Assembly: GCA_017447725.1 (NCBI GenBank)
Contig: JAFSMX010000012.1
Coordinates: forward strand, 1 to 37,513
Length of the DNA: 37,513 nt
Source of the DNA: Bacilli bacterium
Lineage (GTDB): Bacteria > Bacillota_I > Bacilli_A > RFN20 > CAG-826
Direction of reading: 5' to 3'
The notes under the pieces were generated by a model. The model made no database searches. It saw nothing but the letters and a program-made list of their open reading frames with translations, and had not been told where the DNA came from. Shown here in pieces: positions 1 through 8,172 of this stretch (positions within the stretch are counted from its first letter, which is position 1; each line of letters starts with the position of its first letter). The translations under genes and the position numbers were made by a program.

Positions 1-86
1 ACGGTTTCAGTTGGAAAAGCAATTAATCCTCCTTTTTGGAGAATCTTGCTTCCTTGTTTAAAGTTTTTCTGAGAAATGTTTTTCAT
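1..86 (-). CDS. tsaC: Threonylcarbamoyl-AMP synthase (TsaC/Sua5/YwlC), N-terminal fragment
   Basis: Only the first 28 codons are in the window; the gene runs off the left edge. The visible protein ends in the motif GGLIAFPTETV, the hallmark beginning of the YrdC/Sua5 domain that binds threonine, bicarbonate and ATP to make the threonylcarbamoyl-AMP used for the t6A37 modification of ANN-decoding tRNAs. The ATG lies 10 bases after the prmC stop, so it is the third gene of prfA-prmC-tsaC, an arrangement common in Firmicutes. No clear Shine-Dalgarno site precedes it, so translational coupling is likely. The missing part prevents telling the short TsaC form from the longer Sua5 form. Confidence 0.8.
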   Translation of the reverse strand, partial: MKNISQKNFKQGSKILQKGGLIAFPTET

Positions 87-96
87 ATCAAATATT

Positions 97-924
97 TTAG
101 TCAATTTTACTTAATGAACAAATTCTAAATTTGTCATTGATGTCTTTTTTAAATTCTAAAGAGTAATTTGGTGCAATTTCTTTAAAAATTTTCTCAAGTT
201 TTCCTTTTATGTCATAACCGATTTCAAAAATGATTAGAGGAACACCAAATTCAACAGCTTTTTTAGTAATTTTCCGATAAATCGTTAAATCTTCATCAGT
301 GAATAAGGCAAGATTAGGTTCAAAATCGAGAACAGATTGATCTACATCTTCCTTTTTTAATATATAAGGAGGATTGGAAATTACGACATCAACTGATTGG
401 TTTAAATAATCAAGTCCATCAGCAACGTAAAAACTTCCTTTAACACCAAGTTTCTCTGCGTTTTGTTTGGCAATAGCGATTGCTTTATCCGAAATATCTG
501 AGAAAAAAACATGATCAACATTCGAATGCAAAAATAATTCACATCCGATGCATCCTGAACCAGCGCAAACATCGGAAATTGAAATATTTTTAGAGCCAAA
601 TTTTTCTTTGATTTTTTTAATGGCATAGTCAACAACTTCTTCAGTCTCATTTCGCGGAATTAAAACATCATTAGAAACGATAAAATCATCTCCAAAAAAT
701 GATGCTTTTCCGGTGATATATTGAACAGGCTCACCACTTAAAAACCTATGCAATTCTCGATTAAATCTCTGCAAATCCTTAATATTTTCATTTTTGTGAA
801 GATAGAAATCAGACATGGATTTCAGATTATTATTTTCACACAAAAGACTGCGAATATTTATTTCGTCATTTTTTGGATTTTTTAGTAATTTTAAGCCCTC
901 TTGATAGGCTTCAAAAAGAGTCAT
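97..924 (-). CDS. prmC: Release factor glutamine methyltransferase PrmC (HemK)
   Basis: PrmC uses S-adenosylmethionine to methylate the glutamine of the GGQ motif in release factors, raising termination efficiency. The protein has the N-terminal helical release-factor-binding domain, the PRNETE motif (about residues 90-95), a Rossmann methyltransferase core with the glycine-rich SAM loop CAGSGCIG, and the diagnostic NPPY (about 184-187) that holds the glutamine side chain. About 275 residues is normal. I place the start at the ATG one base after the prfA stop (MTLFEAYQ...), not at an in-frame TTG 18 bases upstream inside prfA. There is no Shine-Dalgarno site, so coupling to prfA, whose product is its substrate, is likely. 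Confidence 0.93.
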   Translation of the reverse strand: MTLFEAYQEGLKLLKNPKNDEINIRSLLCENNNLKSMSDFYLHKNENIKDLQRFNRELHRFLSGEPVQYITGKASFFGDDFIVSNDVLIPRNETEEVVDYAIKKIKEKFGSKNISISDVCAGSGCIGCELFLHSNVDHVFFSDISDKAIAIAKQNAEKLGVKGSFYVADGLDYLNQSVDVVISNPPYILKKEDVDQSVLDFEPNLALFTDEDLTIYRKITKKAVEFGVPLIIFEIGYDIKGKLEKIFKEIAPNYSLEFKKDINDKFRICSLSKID

Positions 925-925
925 T

Positions 926-2005
926 TTATTGTTGTTCGCCAAGCATTTTCATTTCTTGGTCGTAGTGAATTAGAGCTTCAATAATTTCTTCTAAATCGCC
1001 TTCCATCACACGATCTAATTTTTGGACTGTAAATCCGATTCGATGATCAGTGACACGATTTTGTGGATAGTTATAAGTGCGAATCTTCTCAGAACGTTCT
1101 CCAGTACCAACTTTTAAACGTCTTTCGTTGCCGATCTTTGCCTCTTGTTCTTCTTGAAGTTTGGCATAAATCTTAGCGCGGAGCATTTGCATACAAATTT
1201 CTCTATTTTGAATTTGAGATTTTTCAGTTTGGCATGAAACAACGACGCCAGTTGGCTTATGAGTCATACGAACAGCAGACTCAGTTTTATTAACGTTTTG
1301 TCCGCCGGCACCCTGTGAACGATATGTATCAACTTGGACATCAGCCATATTAATTTCGACTTCAATGTCTTCCATTTCTGGCATAACTAGGACTGTCGCA
1401 GTCGATGTATGAATTCTTCCAGAAGCTTCAGTCTTCGGAACACGTTGAACACGATGTGCGCCACTTTCAAACTTTAGTTTGGAGTAGACAGAATCACCTT
1501 TAATCATGAACGAAACTAAGGAATATCCACCAGCTTCAGAAATATTTTCTTCAATCATTTGAACTTTCCAGCCTTGATGTTCAGCATAGCGAACATACAT
1601 TCTAAAAAGATCACCGGCGAAAATATTACCTTCGTCTCCACCAGCAGCACCTCTAATTTCGACAATAATGTTCTTATCATCATTTGGGTCTTTTGGAAGG
1701 AGCAAGATTTTAACTTTTTCGATTAATTTATCCTCTTCTTCAAGGATTCTTTTATGTTCTTCGTGACCGAAAGCGTTGATTTCTGGGTCGGAATCACCCA
1801 TCATCACTTCGGCGTCTTTTAAATCAGATTCTAATTTTAAATATCGATCATAACACTCGACAACAGGTTGAAGATTAGCTCTTTCTTTAGAAAGTGCTTT
1901 AAATTTAGCGAGATCTTTCATGATATTCTCGCTTGTTAATTCTTGATCGACTTCTCCTAAGCGAACTTTTGTCGCTTCGAGACGTTTAAGCATACTTGTT
2001 TCCAT
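926..2005 (-). CDS. prfA: Peptide chain release factor 1
   Basis: RF1 recognises UAA and UAG in the ribosomal A site and triggers peptide release. The protein shows the PxT-type anticodon motif (PKT, residues 190-192; RF2 would have SPF) and the catalytic GGQ (234-236), whose glutamine is the target of the downstream PrmC. Length is 359 residues, as expected. Two starts are possible: ATG at 2005 (METSMLKRLE) and ATG at 1993 (MLKRLE, closer to Bacillus RF1). A good promoter places +1 only a few bases before the first ATG, which favours 2005 on a leaderless mRNA; the 1993 start would have only a weak GGA. It is the first gene of the operon with prmC and tsaC. Confidence 0.96.
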   Translation of the reverse strand: METSMLKRLEATKVRLGEVDQELTSENIMKDLAKFKALSKERANLQPVVECYDRYLKLESDLKDAEVMMGDSDPEINAFGHEEHKRILEEEDKLIEKVKILLLPKDPNDDKNIIVEIRGAAGGDEGNIFAGDLFRMYVRYAEHQGWKVQMIEENISEAGGYSLVSFMIKGDSVYSKLKFESGAHRVQRVPKTEASGRIHTSTATVLVMPEMEDIEVEINMADVQVDTYRSQGAGGQNVNKTESAVRMTHKPTGVVVSCQTEKSQIQNREICMQMLRAKIYAKLQEEQEAKIGNERRLKVGTGERSEKIRTYNYPQNRVTDHRIGFTVQKLDRVMEGDLEEIIEALIHYDQEMKMLGEQQ

Positions 2006-2014
2006 AGCAGCGTG

Positions 2015-2042
2015 ATTATATCATAACTATAGTAATTCTCAA
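2015..2042 (-). promoter_or_regulatory. prfA promoter, leaderless type
   Basis: A -35 TTGAGA and a perfect -10 TATAAT are separated by 16 bases. The -10 box ends 9 bases before the ATG at 2005, so transcription should begin about 2-3 bases before that codon. This is one of several promoters in the window with the same tight geometry. Confidence 0.75.
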
Positions 2043-2156
2043 AGTAAGACAAAGTCTTTTCGATGATTTCGAAGTATTTTCTATATTAAATAATAAAAGC
2101 TATCTTAATTTTAATTAATCGTGTCTTTTCTTCTTTAATGCTTACCCAAAAAATTG

Positions 2157-2162
2157 TATAAT
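2157..2162 (+). promoter_or_regulatory. dnaX operon -10 box
   Basis: A perfect TATAAT lies 18 bases before the dnaX ATG in the 175-base divergent gap with prfA. The matching -35 (TTTAAT about 17 bases upstream) is weak. The predicted leader is only about 11 bases and has no Shine-Dalgarno sequence. Confidence 0.55.
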
Positions 2163-2180
2163 CAAAAACGGTATTAATTT

Positions 2181-3962
2181 ATGGCATATAAAGCACTTTA
2201 TCGAACATATCGTCCGCAAACCTTTGAAGAGGTCGCTGGACAAAAACACATTGTCAAAACTCTTAAAAATGCATTAGCAACAAATAAAATTGCTCACGCT
2301 TACCTTTTCTGTGGTCCTAGAGGAACAGGAAAAACCACAATGGCAAAATTATTTGCCAAAGCTCTTAACTGCCAGGAAGGTATTGGACACATCTGTAACA
2401 AATGTTCCGATTGTGTCGAAATCACGAACGGAAGTCATCCAGATGTTATTGAAATCGACGCTGCATCTAATAATGGAGTTGAGCAAGTTCGTGATTTAAT
2501 TGACAAAGTCAACTACCTTCCAATTGAAGGAAAATATAAAGTTTACATCATTGACGAAGTTCATATGATGACCACATGTGCTTTTAACGCTCTTCTTAAA
2601 ACAATTGAAGAACCACCAGCACATGTTATTTTCATTTTAGCTACTACAGAACCACATAATATTCTTCCAACAATTCTTTCTCGTTGCCAAAGATATGACT
2701 TTACTAAAGTAAGTGATGCGGATATCGAAGAAAGAATTGTCGAAATTTTAGAGAAGGAAGGTATCGAATACGATAAAGATGCAGTTCGTGCCATTATTGC
2801 ACTAGCTGATGGCGGAGTTCGTGATGCCTTAAGCATTCTTGATCAAGTTTTAGCCTTCTCTGGCAATACGTTAAACGTCGATGATGTTTATTCATTGTTT
2901 GGTTTAGCCAGCAAAGAAGACAAAATTAGTTTTATCAAATTTATTGCTAATGGAGATGTGACTAGAGCATTAGCTCGGATTAATGCATTCGCTGAAGGTG
3001 GAGTTGATTTAAAACGTCTGACCGCTGAACTTCTAGAAATCCTGAAGGATGTTTTGATTCTTAAGAAAACTAAATCCGAAGATGAATTAACAACTCTTAG
3101 CGAAGAAGAAGCGGAAGATTTATCAGCAGCTTTATCAATGAAACAGGTTAATGAAATGATTGGTGCATTCTTACGTGCTCAAATTGATTTCAAAACCGCA
3201 CCAAACGTCAAAACGATGTTTGATATTGTTATTTTAAAACTTTGTACTTCTGATGATTCTGAAGAAGAAAAAGTCGTCAAAACTCCAGCAAAACCTGCAC
3301 CTATTAGACAAATTGTTGAAGAACCTAAGGTGGAAAAACGTATCGAACAACCTGCGCCAACGGCCGCACCTGAAGTTAAGGTAAAACCTACTCCTCAACC
3401 AGTTCAAGAAGCTGTTAAAGAGGAAAAAGTTGAGGTTAAAGTTGAGCCAGCGCCTGCTCCAGTAGTCGAAGAAAAGAAACCAGAACCTCAAGCTGCACCA
3501 GATTGGTTATTCGAAGACGATTCTAAAGAAAAGAAAGTTGTCGAAACTGATGGGGATCGTTATGAACTCGATGATGACATGATGATCAAATTGATGGTCA
3601 CTGGCGACAAAGAACTTCGTAAATCCTTATCCGCACGTTGGAAAGAACTCGATTCTTATTTAGGTCATCCTACATTAGGTGATATTGTGGCTTTAATTAA
3701 AGATGGAAAAGTCTTTATTGCTACAAAAAATGTGATTGTTTTGGAATATGATTTTGAAAAACTTTCACAGAAAGCAAACATCAAAGAAAATGGTAAAAAG
3801 ATTGCTGATATTCTAAGCAAAATGGTTGGTCACGAAGTCTTTACTTATGCTGTTTCACGTAGTGAATCAGTTCGACTTGTTACTTCTTACCATAACTTAC
3901 GTCAAATCTCGCAATTGCCAAGAGCAAGCGAAGTAAAAATAAATATTGAGGAGCTCAAATAA
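2181..3962 (+). CDS. dnaX: DNA polymerase III subunits gamma/tau
   Basis: DnaX is the motor of the clamp loader that places the beta clamp on primed DNA and links the polymerase cores. The order is: AAA+ domain with Walker A GPRGTGKT (45-52), a zinc module with Cys at 64, 72, 75 and 78, Walker B DEVH (125-128) and the SRC sensor/arginine-finger motif (167-169); domain III; a Pro/Ala/Glu/Lys-rich linker (about 360-450) with many APAP and KVE stretches; and a C-terminal tau-type domain. Length is 593 residues. It heads a seven-gene operon whose order follows the Bacillus origin region. I see no convincing slippery A-run that would give a frameshifted gamma form. Confidence 0.96.
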   Translation: MAYKALYRTYRPQTFEEVAGQKHIVKTLKNALATNKIAHAYLFCGPRGTGKTTMAKLFAKALNCQEGIGHICNKCSDCVEITNGSHPDVIEIDAASNNGVEQVRDLIDKVNYLPIEGKYKVYIIDEVHMMTTCAFNALLKTIEEPPAHVIFILATTEPHNILPTILSRCQRYDFTKVSDADIEERIVEILEKEGIEYDKDAVRAIIALADGGVRDALSILDQVLAFSGNTLNVDDVYSLFGLASKEDKISFIKFIANGDVTRALARINAFAEGGVDLKRLTAELLEILKDVLILKKTKSEDELTTLSEEEAEDLSAALSMKQVNEMIGAFLRAQIDFKTAPNVKTMFDIVILKLCTSDDSEEEKVVKTPAKPAPIRQIVEEPKVEKRIEQPAPTAAPEVKVKPTPQPVQEAVKEEKVEVKVEPAPAPVVEEKKPEPQAAPDWLFEDDSKEKKVVETDGDRYELDDDMMIKLMVTGDKELRKSLSARWKELDSYLGHPTLGDIVALIKDGKVFIATKNVIVLEYDFEKLSQKANIKENGKKIADILSKMVGHEVFTYAVSRSESVRLVTSYHNLRQISQLPRASEVKINIEELK

Positions 3963-3963
3963 G

Positions 3964-4263
3964 ATGAATATGCAACAAATGCTCATGCAAGCACAAAAGA
4001 TGCAGCGTGAATTACAAAAAGCCCAGGATGAATTAAAGAAAAAGGAATTCACTGTTTCAAAAGGTGGTGCGGTTACCGTAGTTGTTTTAGGTGACAAAAC
4101 AGTTAAATCCGTTAATGTTGATCCAGATGCATTTGATCCAGACAATAAAGAAATGGTCGAAGAAATGATTGCAATGGCGATCAATGAAGCAAATTCTCAA
4201 ATTGATGTTGAGAGTGCAAAAATTAACGAAGCTATTACCGGTCGTTCCGGCGGATTATTCTAA
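3964..4263 (+). CDS. ebfC: Nucleoid-associated protein, YbaB/EbfC family
   Basis: A 99-residue member of the YbaB/EbfC family, small dimeric DNA-binding proteins that coat the nucleoid and are almost always encoded between dnaX and recR. The N-terminal half is a charged, Gln- and Met-rich helix (MNMQQMLMQAQKMQRELQKA), followed by the small beta domain and a C-terminal helix, ending in Gly-Gly-Leu-Phe. I chose the ATG one base after the dnaX stop because a GAGGAG Shine-Dalgarno site sits 10 bases upstream; an in-frame TTG further up lies inside dnaX. The family role is DNA binding; a specific regulatory function cannot be read from the sequence. Confidence 0.93.
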   Translation: MNMQQMLMQAQKMQRELQKAQDELKKKEFTVSKGGAVTVVVLGDKTVKSVNVDPDAFDPDNKEMVEEMIAMAINEANSQIDVESAKINEAITGRSGGLF

Positions 4264-4265
4264 AA

Positions 4266-4862
4266 ATGAAAGAACTCAAAAGCGTCAACAGATTAATTGA
4301 TTCGTTTGCTAAGCTTCCAGGTGTTGGTTATAAATCAGCCGAGAAAATGGCTTATGCAGTTTTAAACATGAAAAACGAAGATGCTTTGGAGTTTTCAGAA
4401 GCGATTAAAAATGTTCAAGAAAAAGTACATAAATGCCCGGTTTGTGGATCTTTTACAGAACAAGAAATATGCGAGATTTGCGGAGATAATGAAAGAAATC
4501 ACCGACAAATCCTTGTTGTTTCTTATAGTCGAGATGTACTGGCTTTTGAATCATTGAATACATTCAACGGAGTCTACCACGTTTTAGGTGGTGCCATCTC
4601 ATCAATCAATGGTGTTGGCCCAGAAAACCTAAGAATTAATGAACTCCTTGAAAGAGTAAAGAAAGACCAAGTAGAAGAGGTGATTATTGCGACTAACCCA
4701 ACCATGGAAGGTGAAGTTACGGCAATGTATTTAGCTCATCTTCTTGAAAACGAGAACGTTACAGTTACCCGCTTAGCTAACGGCTTACCAATGGGTGGGC
4801 ATTTAGAATATGCAGATGCATTAACACTAAACAAAGCCTTAGAAGGCAGAAAAAAGTTTTAG
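4266..4862 (+). CDS. recR: Recombination protein RecR
   Basis: RecR works with RecO and RecF to load RecA on SSB-coated gapped DNA. The 198-residue protein has the N-terminal helix-hairpin-helix (LPGVGYKSAEKMA), a four-cysteine zinc finger (Cys 57, 60, 69 and 72), and a Toprim domain with the ATNPTMEGE segment, then the C-terminal YADALTL region. It starts two bases after the ebfC stop with no evident Shine-Dalgarno site, so coupled translation is likely. All family hallmarks are intact. Confidence 0.95.
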   Translation: MKELKSVNRLIDSFAKLPGVGYKSAEKMAYAVLNMKNEDALEFSEAIKNVQEKVHKCPVCGSFTEQEICEICGDNERNHRQILVVSYSRDVLAFESLNTFNGVYHVLGGAISSINGVGPENLRINELLERVKKDQVEEVIIATNPTMEGEVTAMYLAHLLENENVTVTRLANGLPMGGHLEYADALTLNKALEGRKKF

Positions 4863-4873
4863 GAGGAGATAAG

Positions 4874-5500
4874 ATGTTTGTCACAATTGAAGGACCAGAA
4901 GGTAGCGGCAAATCCAGCGTTACCAAAGAAGTAGTTAAACTTTTAGAACAAGAAGGCGAACAAGTCGTTTTAACTCGCGAACCTGGCGGAACACCAATCG
5001 CTGAACAAATTCGTGAAGTTATTTTAAACAAAGAAAACACCAAGATGGATCCAGTGACAGAAGCTCTTCTTTATGCGGCTGCTCGTCGTCAACACCTTGT
5101 TGAAAAAGTTTGGCCACTTTCCAAAGAAGGCAAAATTATTATTTCTGATCGTTTCCTTGATTCTTCTCTTGCTTATCAAGGAGGAGCTAGAGGTCTTGGA
5201 ATTGACTATATTTTAGAGATGAATCGATTCGCAACCGAAGGATATTATCCAGATTTAACTTTGTTATTTGACTTAGATCCAAGAATTGGACTTGCTCGTA
5301 TTGCAGCAAATAAAGGACGTGAAGTTAATCGATTAGATTTAGAGAAAATCGATTTCCACGATTCCGTTAGACAAACATTTTTATCACTGGCAAAACGTTT
5401 CCCAGAACGATTTGTTGTTCTTGATGCTTCTAAACCGTTTGATGAAGTAGTTCAGGATGCTTATCACGCTATTAAAGATAGATTAGCTCGATGCAAATAA
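4874..5500 (+). CDS. tmk: Thymidylate kinase
   Basis: Converts dTMP to dTDP using ATP, the last specific step of dTTP synthesis. The P-loop GPEGSGKS (7-14), the DRF...SSLAYQGG substrate-binding segment and a LID region rich in Arg are all present in 208 residues. An AGGAGGAG Shine-Dalgarno site sits at ideal distance from the ATG, the strongest in the operon, which may act as a fresh entry point for ribosomes. Its 3' end overlaps holB by 10 bases. The tmk-holB pairing is conserved in many bacteria. Confidence 0.95.
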   Translation: MFVTIEGPEGSGKSSVTKEVVKLLEQEGEQVVLTREPGGTPIAEQIREVILNKENTKMDPVTEALLYAAARRQHLVEKVWPLSKEGKIIISDRFLDSSLAYQGGARGLGIDYILEMNRFATEGYYPDLTLLFDLDPRIGLARIAANKGREVNRLDLEKIDFHDSVRQTFLSLAKRFPERFVVLDASKPFDEVVQDAYHAIKDRLARCK

Positions 5501-6474
5501 AGGAATATTTAGAAAAATATCAACCAACAATCTATAAAACATTCGTTAATGCTCTTCATAACGAAAAACTTTCTCATGCTTATTTAATTTCTGGTAATCC
5601 AGGAATGCCACTAAAGGAAACTGCTTTATTTTTAGCAAAATCAATCCTTTGCGATTCACCAAATCCACTAGCATGTGACTCGTGTATTACATGTGCACGA
5701 ATTGATGAAGGAAACTATCCTGATGTGATGGTTTTTGATGGAGAAAAAGATCGAATCAAGAAAGGCGATATTGAAAAAATTATTACAAATTTTGATAAAA
5801 CAGCTCTCGAAAGCAAAGGCATTATGATTTATGTTCTTCACCTGGTTGAAACAATGACACCAATTGCAGTAAACTCGCTGCTCAAGTTTCTTGAAGAACC
5901 AGGAAAGAACATTTTTGCTTTTCTAACAACTGAAAATGAGGCCAAGGTTTTACCAACAATTATTTCTCGTACACAAGTGTTTAGATTAAAAGCAATAAAT
6001 GTTAAAAAAATCATAAATGATGCGGTTTCTGCTGGTGTTTTTCAGGAAGATGCTGAACTTTTATCCATCTTTTATAACGATCCAGAATCAATCAAAAATA
6101 ACATCGAAGAAGAAAACTTTGTCATAGCTAAACAAGCTTTAAATGATCAGCTCAATGCAATGCTTATGTCACGAGATGATGCTATTTTCACATGCCAACG
6201 TCTTGTTGAGCCAAAAATGAAGTCAGGAATTGTAACAAGAATGTACCTCAAACTTCTTTCGCAAGTTTTCCAAGATTTAAATAACCTCCAGGTAAATGGA
6301 GAAATTATTTTTACTTGTTATGCTAATATATATGAAGGTTTGTTAGAAAAACTAAAAAACCTTGATAAGTCATTACTAGTTATTATGTCATCAATGAAGA
6401 AGCTTGAACTAAACGTTAATACATCCCTTCTTCTAGACCACATTATCTTTGAAATTACAAAGGGGGCTAAATAA
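5491..6474 (+). CDS. holB: DNA polymerase III delta-prime subunit
   Basis: The stator subunit of the clamp loader, partner of the DnaX product encoded upstream. It is a AAA+ fold protein of 327 residues with family features: the Walker A position is degenerate (SGNPGMPLKET, no GKT), as expected for a subunit that does not hydrolyse ATP; a zinc module has CDSCITC; and the SRC motif is reduced to SRT (near residue 165), a change worth noting because SRC normally supplies the arginine finger, although the Arg itself is kept. The start is the ATG inside tmk (10-base overlap), with no Shine-Dalgarno site, so it is translationally coupled. Confidence 0.9.
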   Translation: MQIKEYLEKYQPTIYKTFVNALHNEKLSHAYLISGNPGMPLKETALFLAKSILCDSPNPLACDSCITCARIDEGNYPDVMVFDGEKDRIKKGDIEKIITNFDKTALESKGIMIYVLHLVETMTPIAVNSLLKFLEEPGKNIFAFLTTENEAKVLPTIISRTQVFRLKAINVKKIINDAVSAGVFQEDAELLSIFYNDPESIKNNIEEENFVIAKQALNDQLNAMLMSRDDAIFTCQRLVEPKMKSGIVTRMYLKLLSQVFQDLNNLQVNGEIIFTCYANIYEGLLEKLKNLDKSLLVIMSSMKKLELNVNTSLLLDHIIFEITKGAK

Positions 6475-7311
6475 ATGGAAGTTACCCACTACGTTAGTAT
6501 AAAATTCGCTCCAACCGGAAAAGGTTATTATTTCGGTACGGATATGTCTGATTTAAAAGTCGGCGACAAAATTGTTGCCGAATCAATTCGCGGATTACAA
6601 GTTGGCGAAGTCTCTGGAGAGATTCAACCAATCAGTAAATATAAATCGGAACTAGAACTAAAACCAATCATTCGTCGCGCAACTGAGGACGATTTACTCA
6701 TCTATGATGAGAATATTAAACGTGCCAAGCAAGCAATGAAGATTTCGATGATTGAAATCAACAAATTAGAGCTCGATATGAGACCAATTGATGCTGAATA
6801 CGCATTAGATGGAAGCAAACTAACAATTGCCTATACAGCAGAAGACCGCGTTGATTTTAGAGAACTATTAAAGGTTCTTGCATCACGTTTCCACTGCCGT
6901 ATCGAACTACGCCAAGTTGGTTCGAGAGATAAAGCAAAAATGGTAGGCGGAATTGGTATCTGTGGTTTACCACTATGTTGTTCACACTTTTTAAGCAATA
7001 TTGAAGGAATCTCTATTAATAGAGCGAAAAATCAAATGCTTTCACTCAATATTCCAAAGTTAAGTGGCCACTGCGGTAAATTAATTTGCTGCTTATTATT
7101 TGAAGACGATACGTATAGCGAACTCAAGAAAGAATTCCCACCAATTGGATCGATGTTTGAAAAAGATGGAGAAACATTCAAGTTGTCATCAATCAACGTT
7201 ATTTCCAAAGTTGTAAAACTTGAAAATCCAAATGAGGTGCGTTTCCTACCACTAGCTGATTTAAAAGAATACAAAAAAGCACAAAAAAGAAATGAGAAGT
7301 CAGAACTTTAA
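6475..7311 (+). CDS. ricT: RicT (YaaT), PSP1-domain regulator of RNase Y
   Basis: RicT is a PSP1 C-terminal domain protein; in Bacillus subtilis it forms the RicA-RicF-RicT complex that directs RNase Y processing of operon mRNAs and carries iron-sulfur clusters. The protein has 278 residues. Conserved cysteines appear in GICGLPLCCSHFL and CGKLICCL, matching the cluster-binding Cys of the family. The gene directly follows the holB stop with an AAGGGGG ribosome-binding site, and the holB-ricT neighbourhood is the Bacillus one. RicA and RicF (YmcA, YlbF) are not in this window. Its last 20 bases overlap rsmI. Confidence 0.9.
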   Translation: MEVTHYVSIKFAPTGKGYYFGTDMSDLKVGDKIVAESIRGLQVGEVSGEIQPISKYKSELELKPIIRRATEDDLLIYDENIKRAKQAMKISMIEINKLELDMRPIDAEYALDGSKLTIAYTAEDRVDFRELLKVLASRFHCRIELRQVGSRDKAKMVGGIGICGLPLCCSHFLSNIEGISINRAKNQMLSLNIPKLSGHCGKLICCLLFEDDTYSELKKEFPPIGSMFEKDGETFKLSSINVISKVVKLENPNEVRFLPLADLKEYKKAQKRNEKSEL

Positions 7312-8137
7312 TTCAGATAAACCTCTTTTATATCTCGTCGCAACTCCGATCGGTAATCTTTCAGAGATGTCTCCTCGAGCAATAGAAACTCTGCAAAACG
7401 CAGATATTATTGCTTGCGAAGATACAAGAGTTACCGGGAAATTGCTGAGCTTTTTTAATATTAAGAAACCTCTAGTTTCTCTTCGCGAACACAATGAAGT
7501 TAGCGAAGCAGGAAAACTTATTGCAAGAATATTAGCGGGTGAAAAAGTTGCTTATGCATCCGATGCCGGCTACCCATGCATATCAGATCCAGGAGCAAAG
7601 TTAGTTCAGCTTGCTTTGCAGAATGGAATAAACGTTTCGACCATCTCTGGTCCTAACGCTGGACTTAACGCATTAGTTGCTTCTGGATTAGATACCTCTC
7701 ATTTCTATTTCCATGGTTTTCTGAATGCAAAAGAGAGCATTGCTCGAAATGAGCTTCAAGAAATGATTAAACGCAAAGAAACAATTATTCTTTATGAAGC
7801 TCCACACCGTATTATGAAAACATTAAACATGTTGTTTGAAATTCTTGGTGATCGCCAAGTTTGCCTTGCTAGAGAATTAACAAAACAACATGAAGAATTC
7901 ATTCGTGGCCCATTAAGTGAACTTGTTGAATTAGATCCAACAACGTTAAAAGGGGAAATGGTTCTAATAGTCGAAGGACGTAATGATGAAGTAAAACCCG
8001 ACTTAAATAATGAAGAGATTTACCAAATGGTAAAAAACTTCGTTGGAATGGGCATGTCCACCAAAGACGCTATTAAAAGAGTCTCAGAAATTACTGAGAT
8101 TAGTAAAAACCAAGTTTATAAAATTTATCACGCTTAA
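7292..8137 (+). CDS. rsmI: 16S rRNA 2'-O-methyltransferase RsmI
   Basis: RsmI uses SAM to methylate the ribose of C1402 of 16S rRNA, in the decoding centre. The tetrapyrrole-methylase fold is clear: LYLVATPIGNL near the N-terminus, ACEDTR, HNE, ASDAGYPCISDPG and SGPNA, followed by a C-terminal helical part that resembles a small helix-turn-helix. Length is 281 residues. The ATG lies 20 bases inside ricT and has no Shine-Dalgarno site. It is the last gene of the dnaX operon and is followed by a strong terminator. Confidence 0.94.
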   Translation: MRSQNFNSDKPLLYLVATPIGNLSEMSPRAIETLQNADIIACEDTRVTGKLLSFFNIKKPLVSLREHNEVSEAGKLIARILAGEKVAYASDAGYPCISDPGAKLVQLALQNGINVSTISGPNAGLNALVASGLDTSHFYFHGFLNAKESIARNELQEMIKRKETIILYEAPHRIMKTLNMLFEILGDRQVCLARELTKQHEEFIRGPLSELVELDPTTLKGEMVLIVEGRNDEVKPDLNNEEIYQMVKNFVGMGMSTKDAIKRVSEITEISKNQVYKIYHA

Positions 8138-8139
8138 CG

Positions 8140-8172
8140 AAAACGCTCCTTGCTTAATTTGAGGAGCGTTTT
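8140..8172 (+). terminator. Terminator after rsmI, shared with convergent yfhO
   Basis: A stem AACGCTCCT / AGGAGCGTT with a 10-12 base loop is followed by TTTTTCTTTTCT on the plus strand. The yfhO gene ends inside the loop from the other side, so the same hairpin probably serves both convergent genes, although its minus-strand T-tract is weaker. Confidence 0.85.

Noticed and set aside
3280-3540. A-rich stretches in the dnaX linker as a possible programmed frameshift giving gamma.
   Set aside because: No A-AAA-AAG slippery heptamer in frame with a stem-loop and nearby stop was found.
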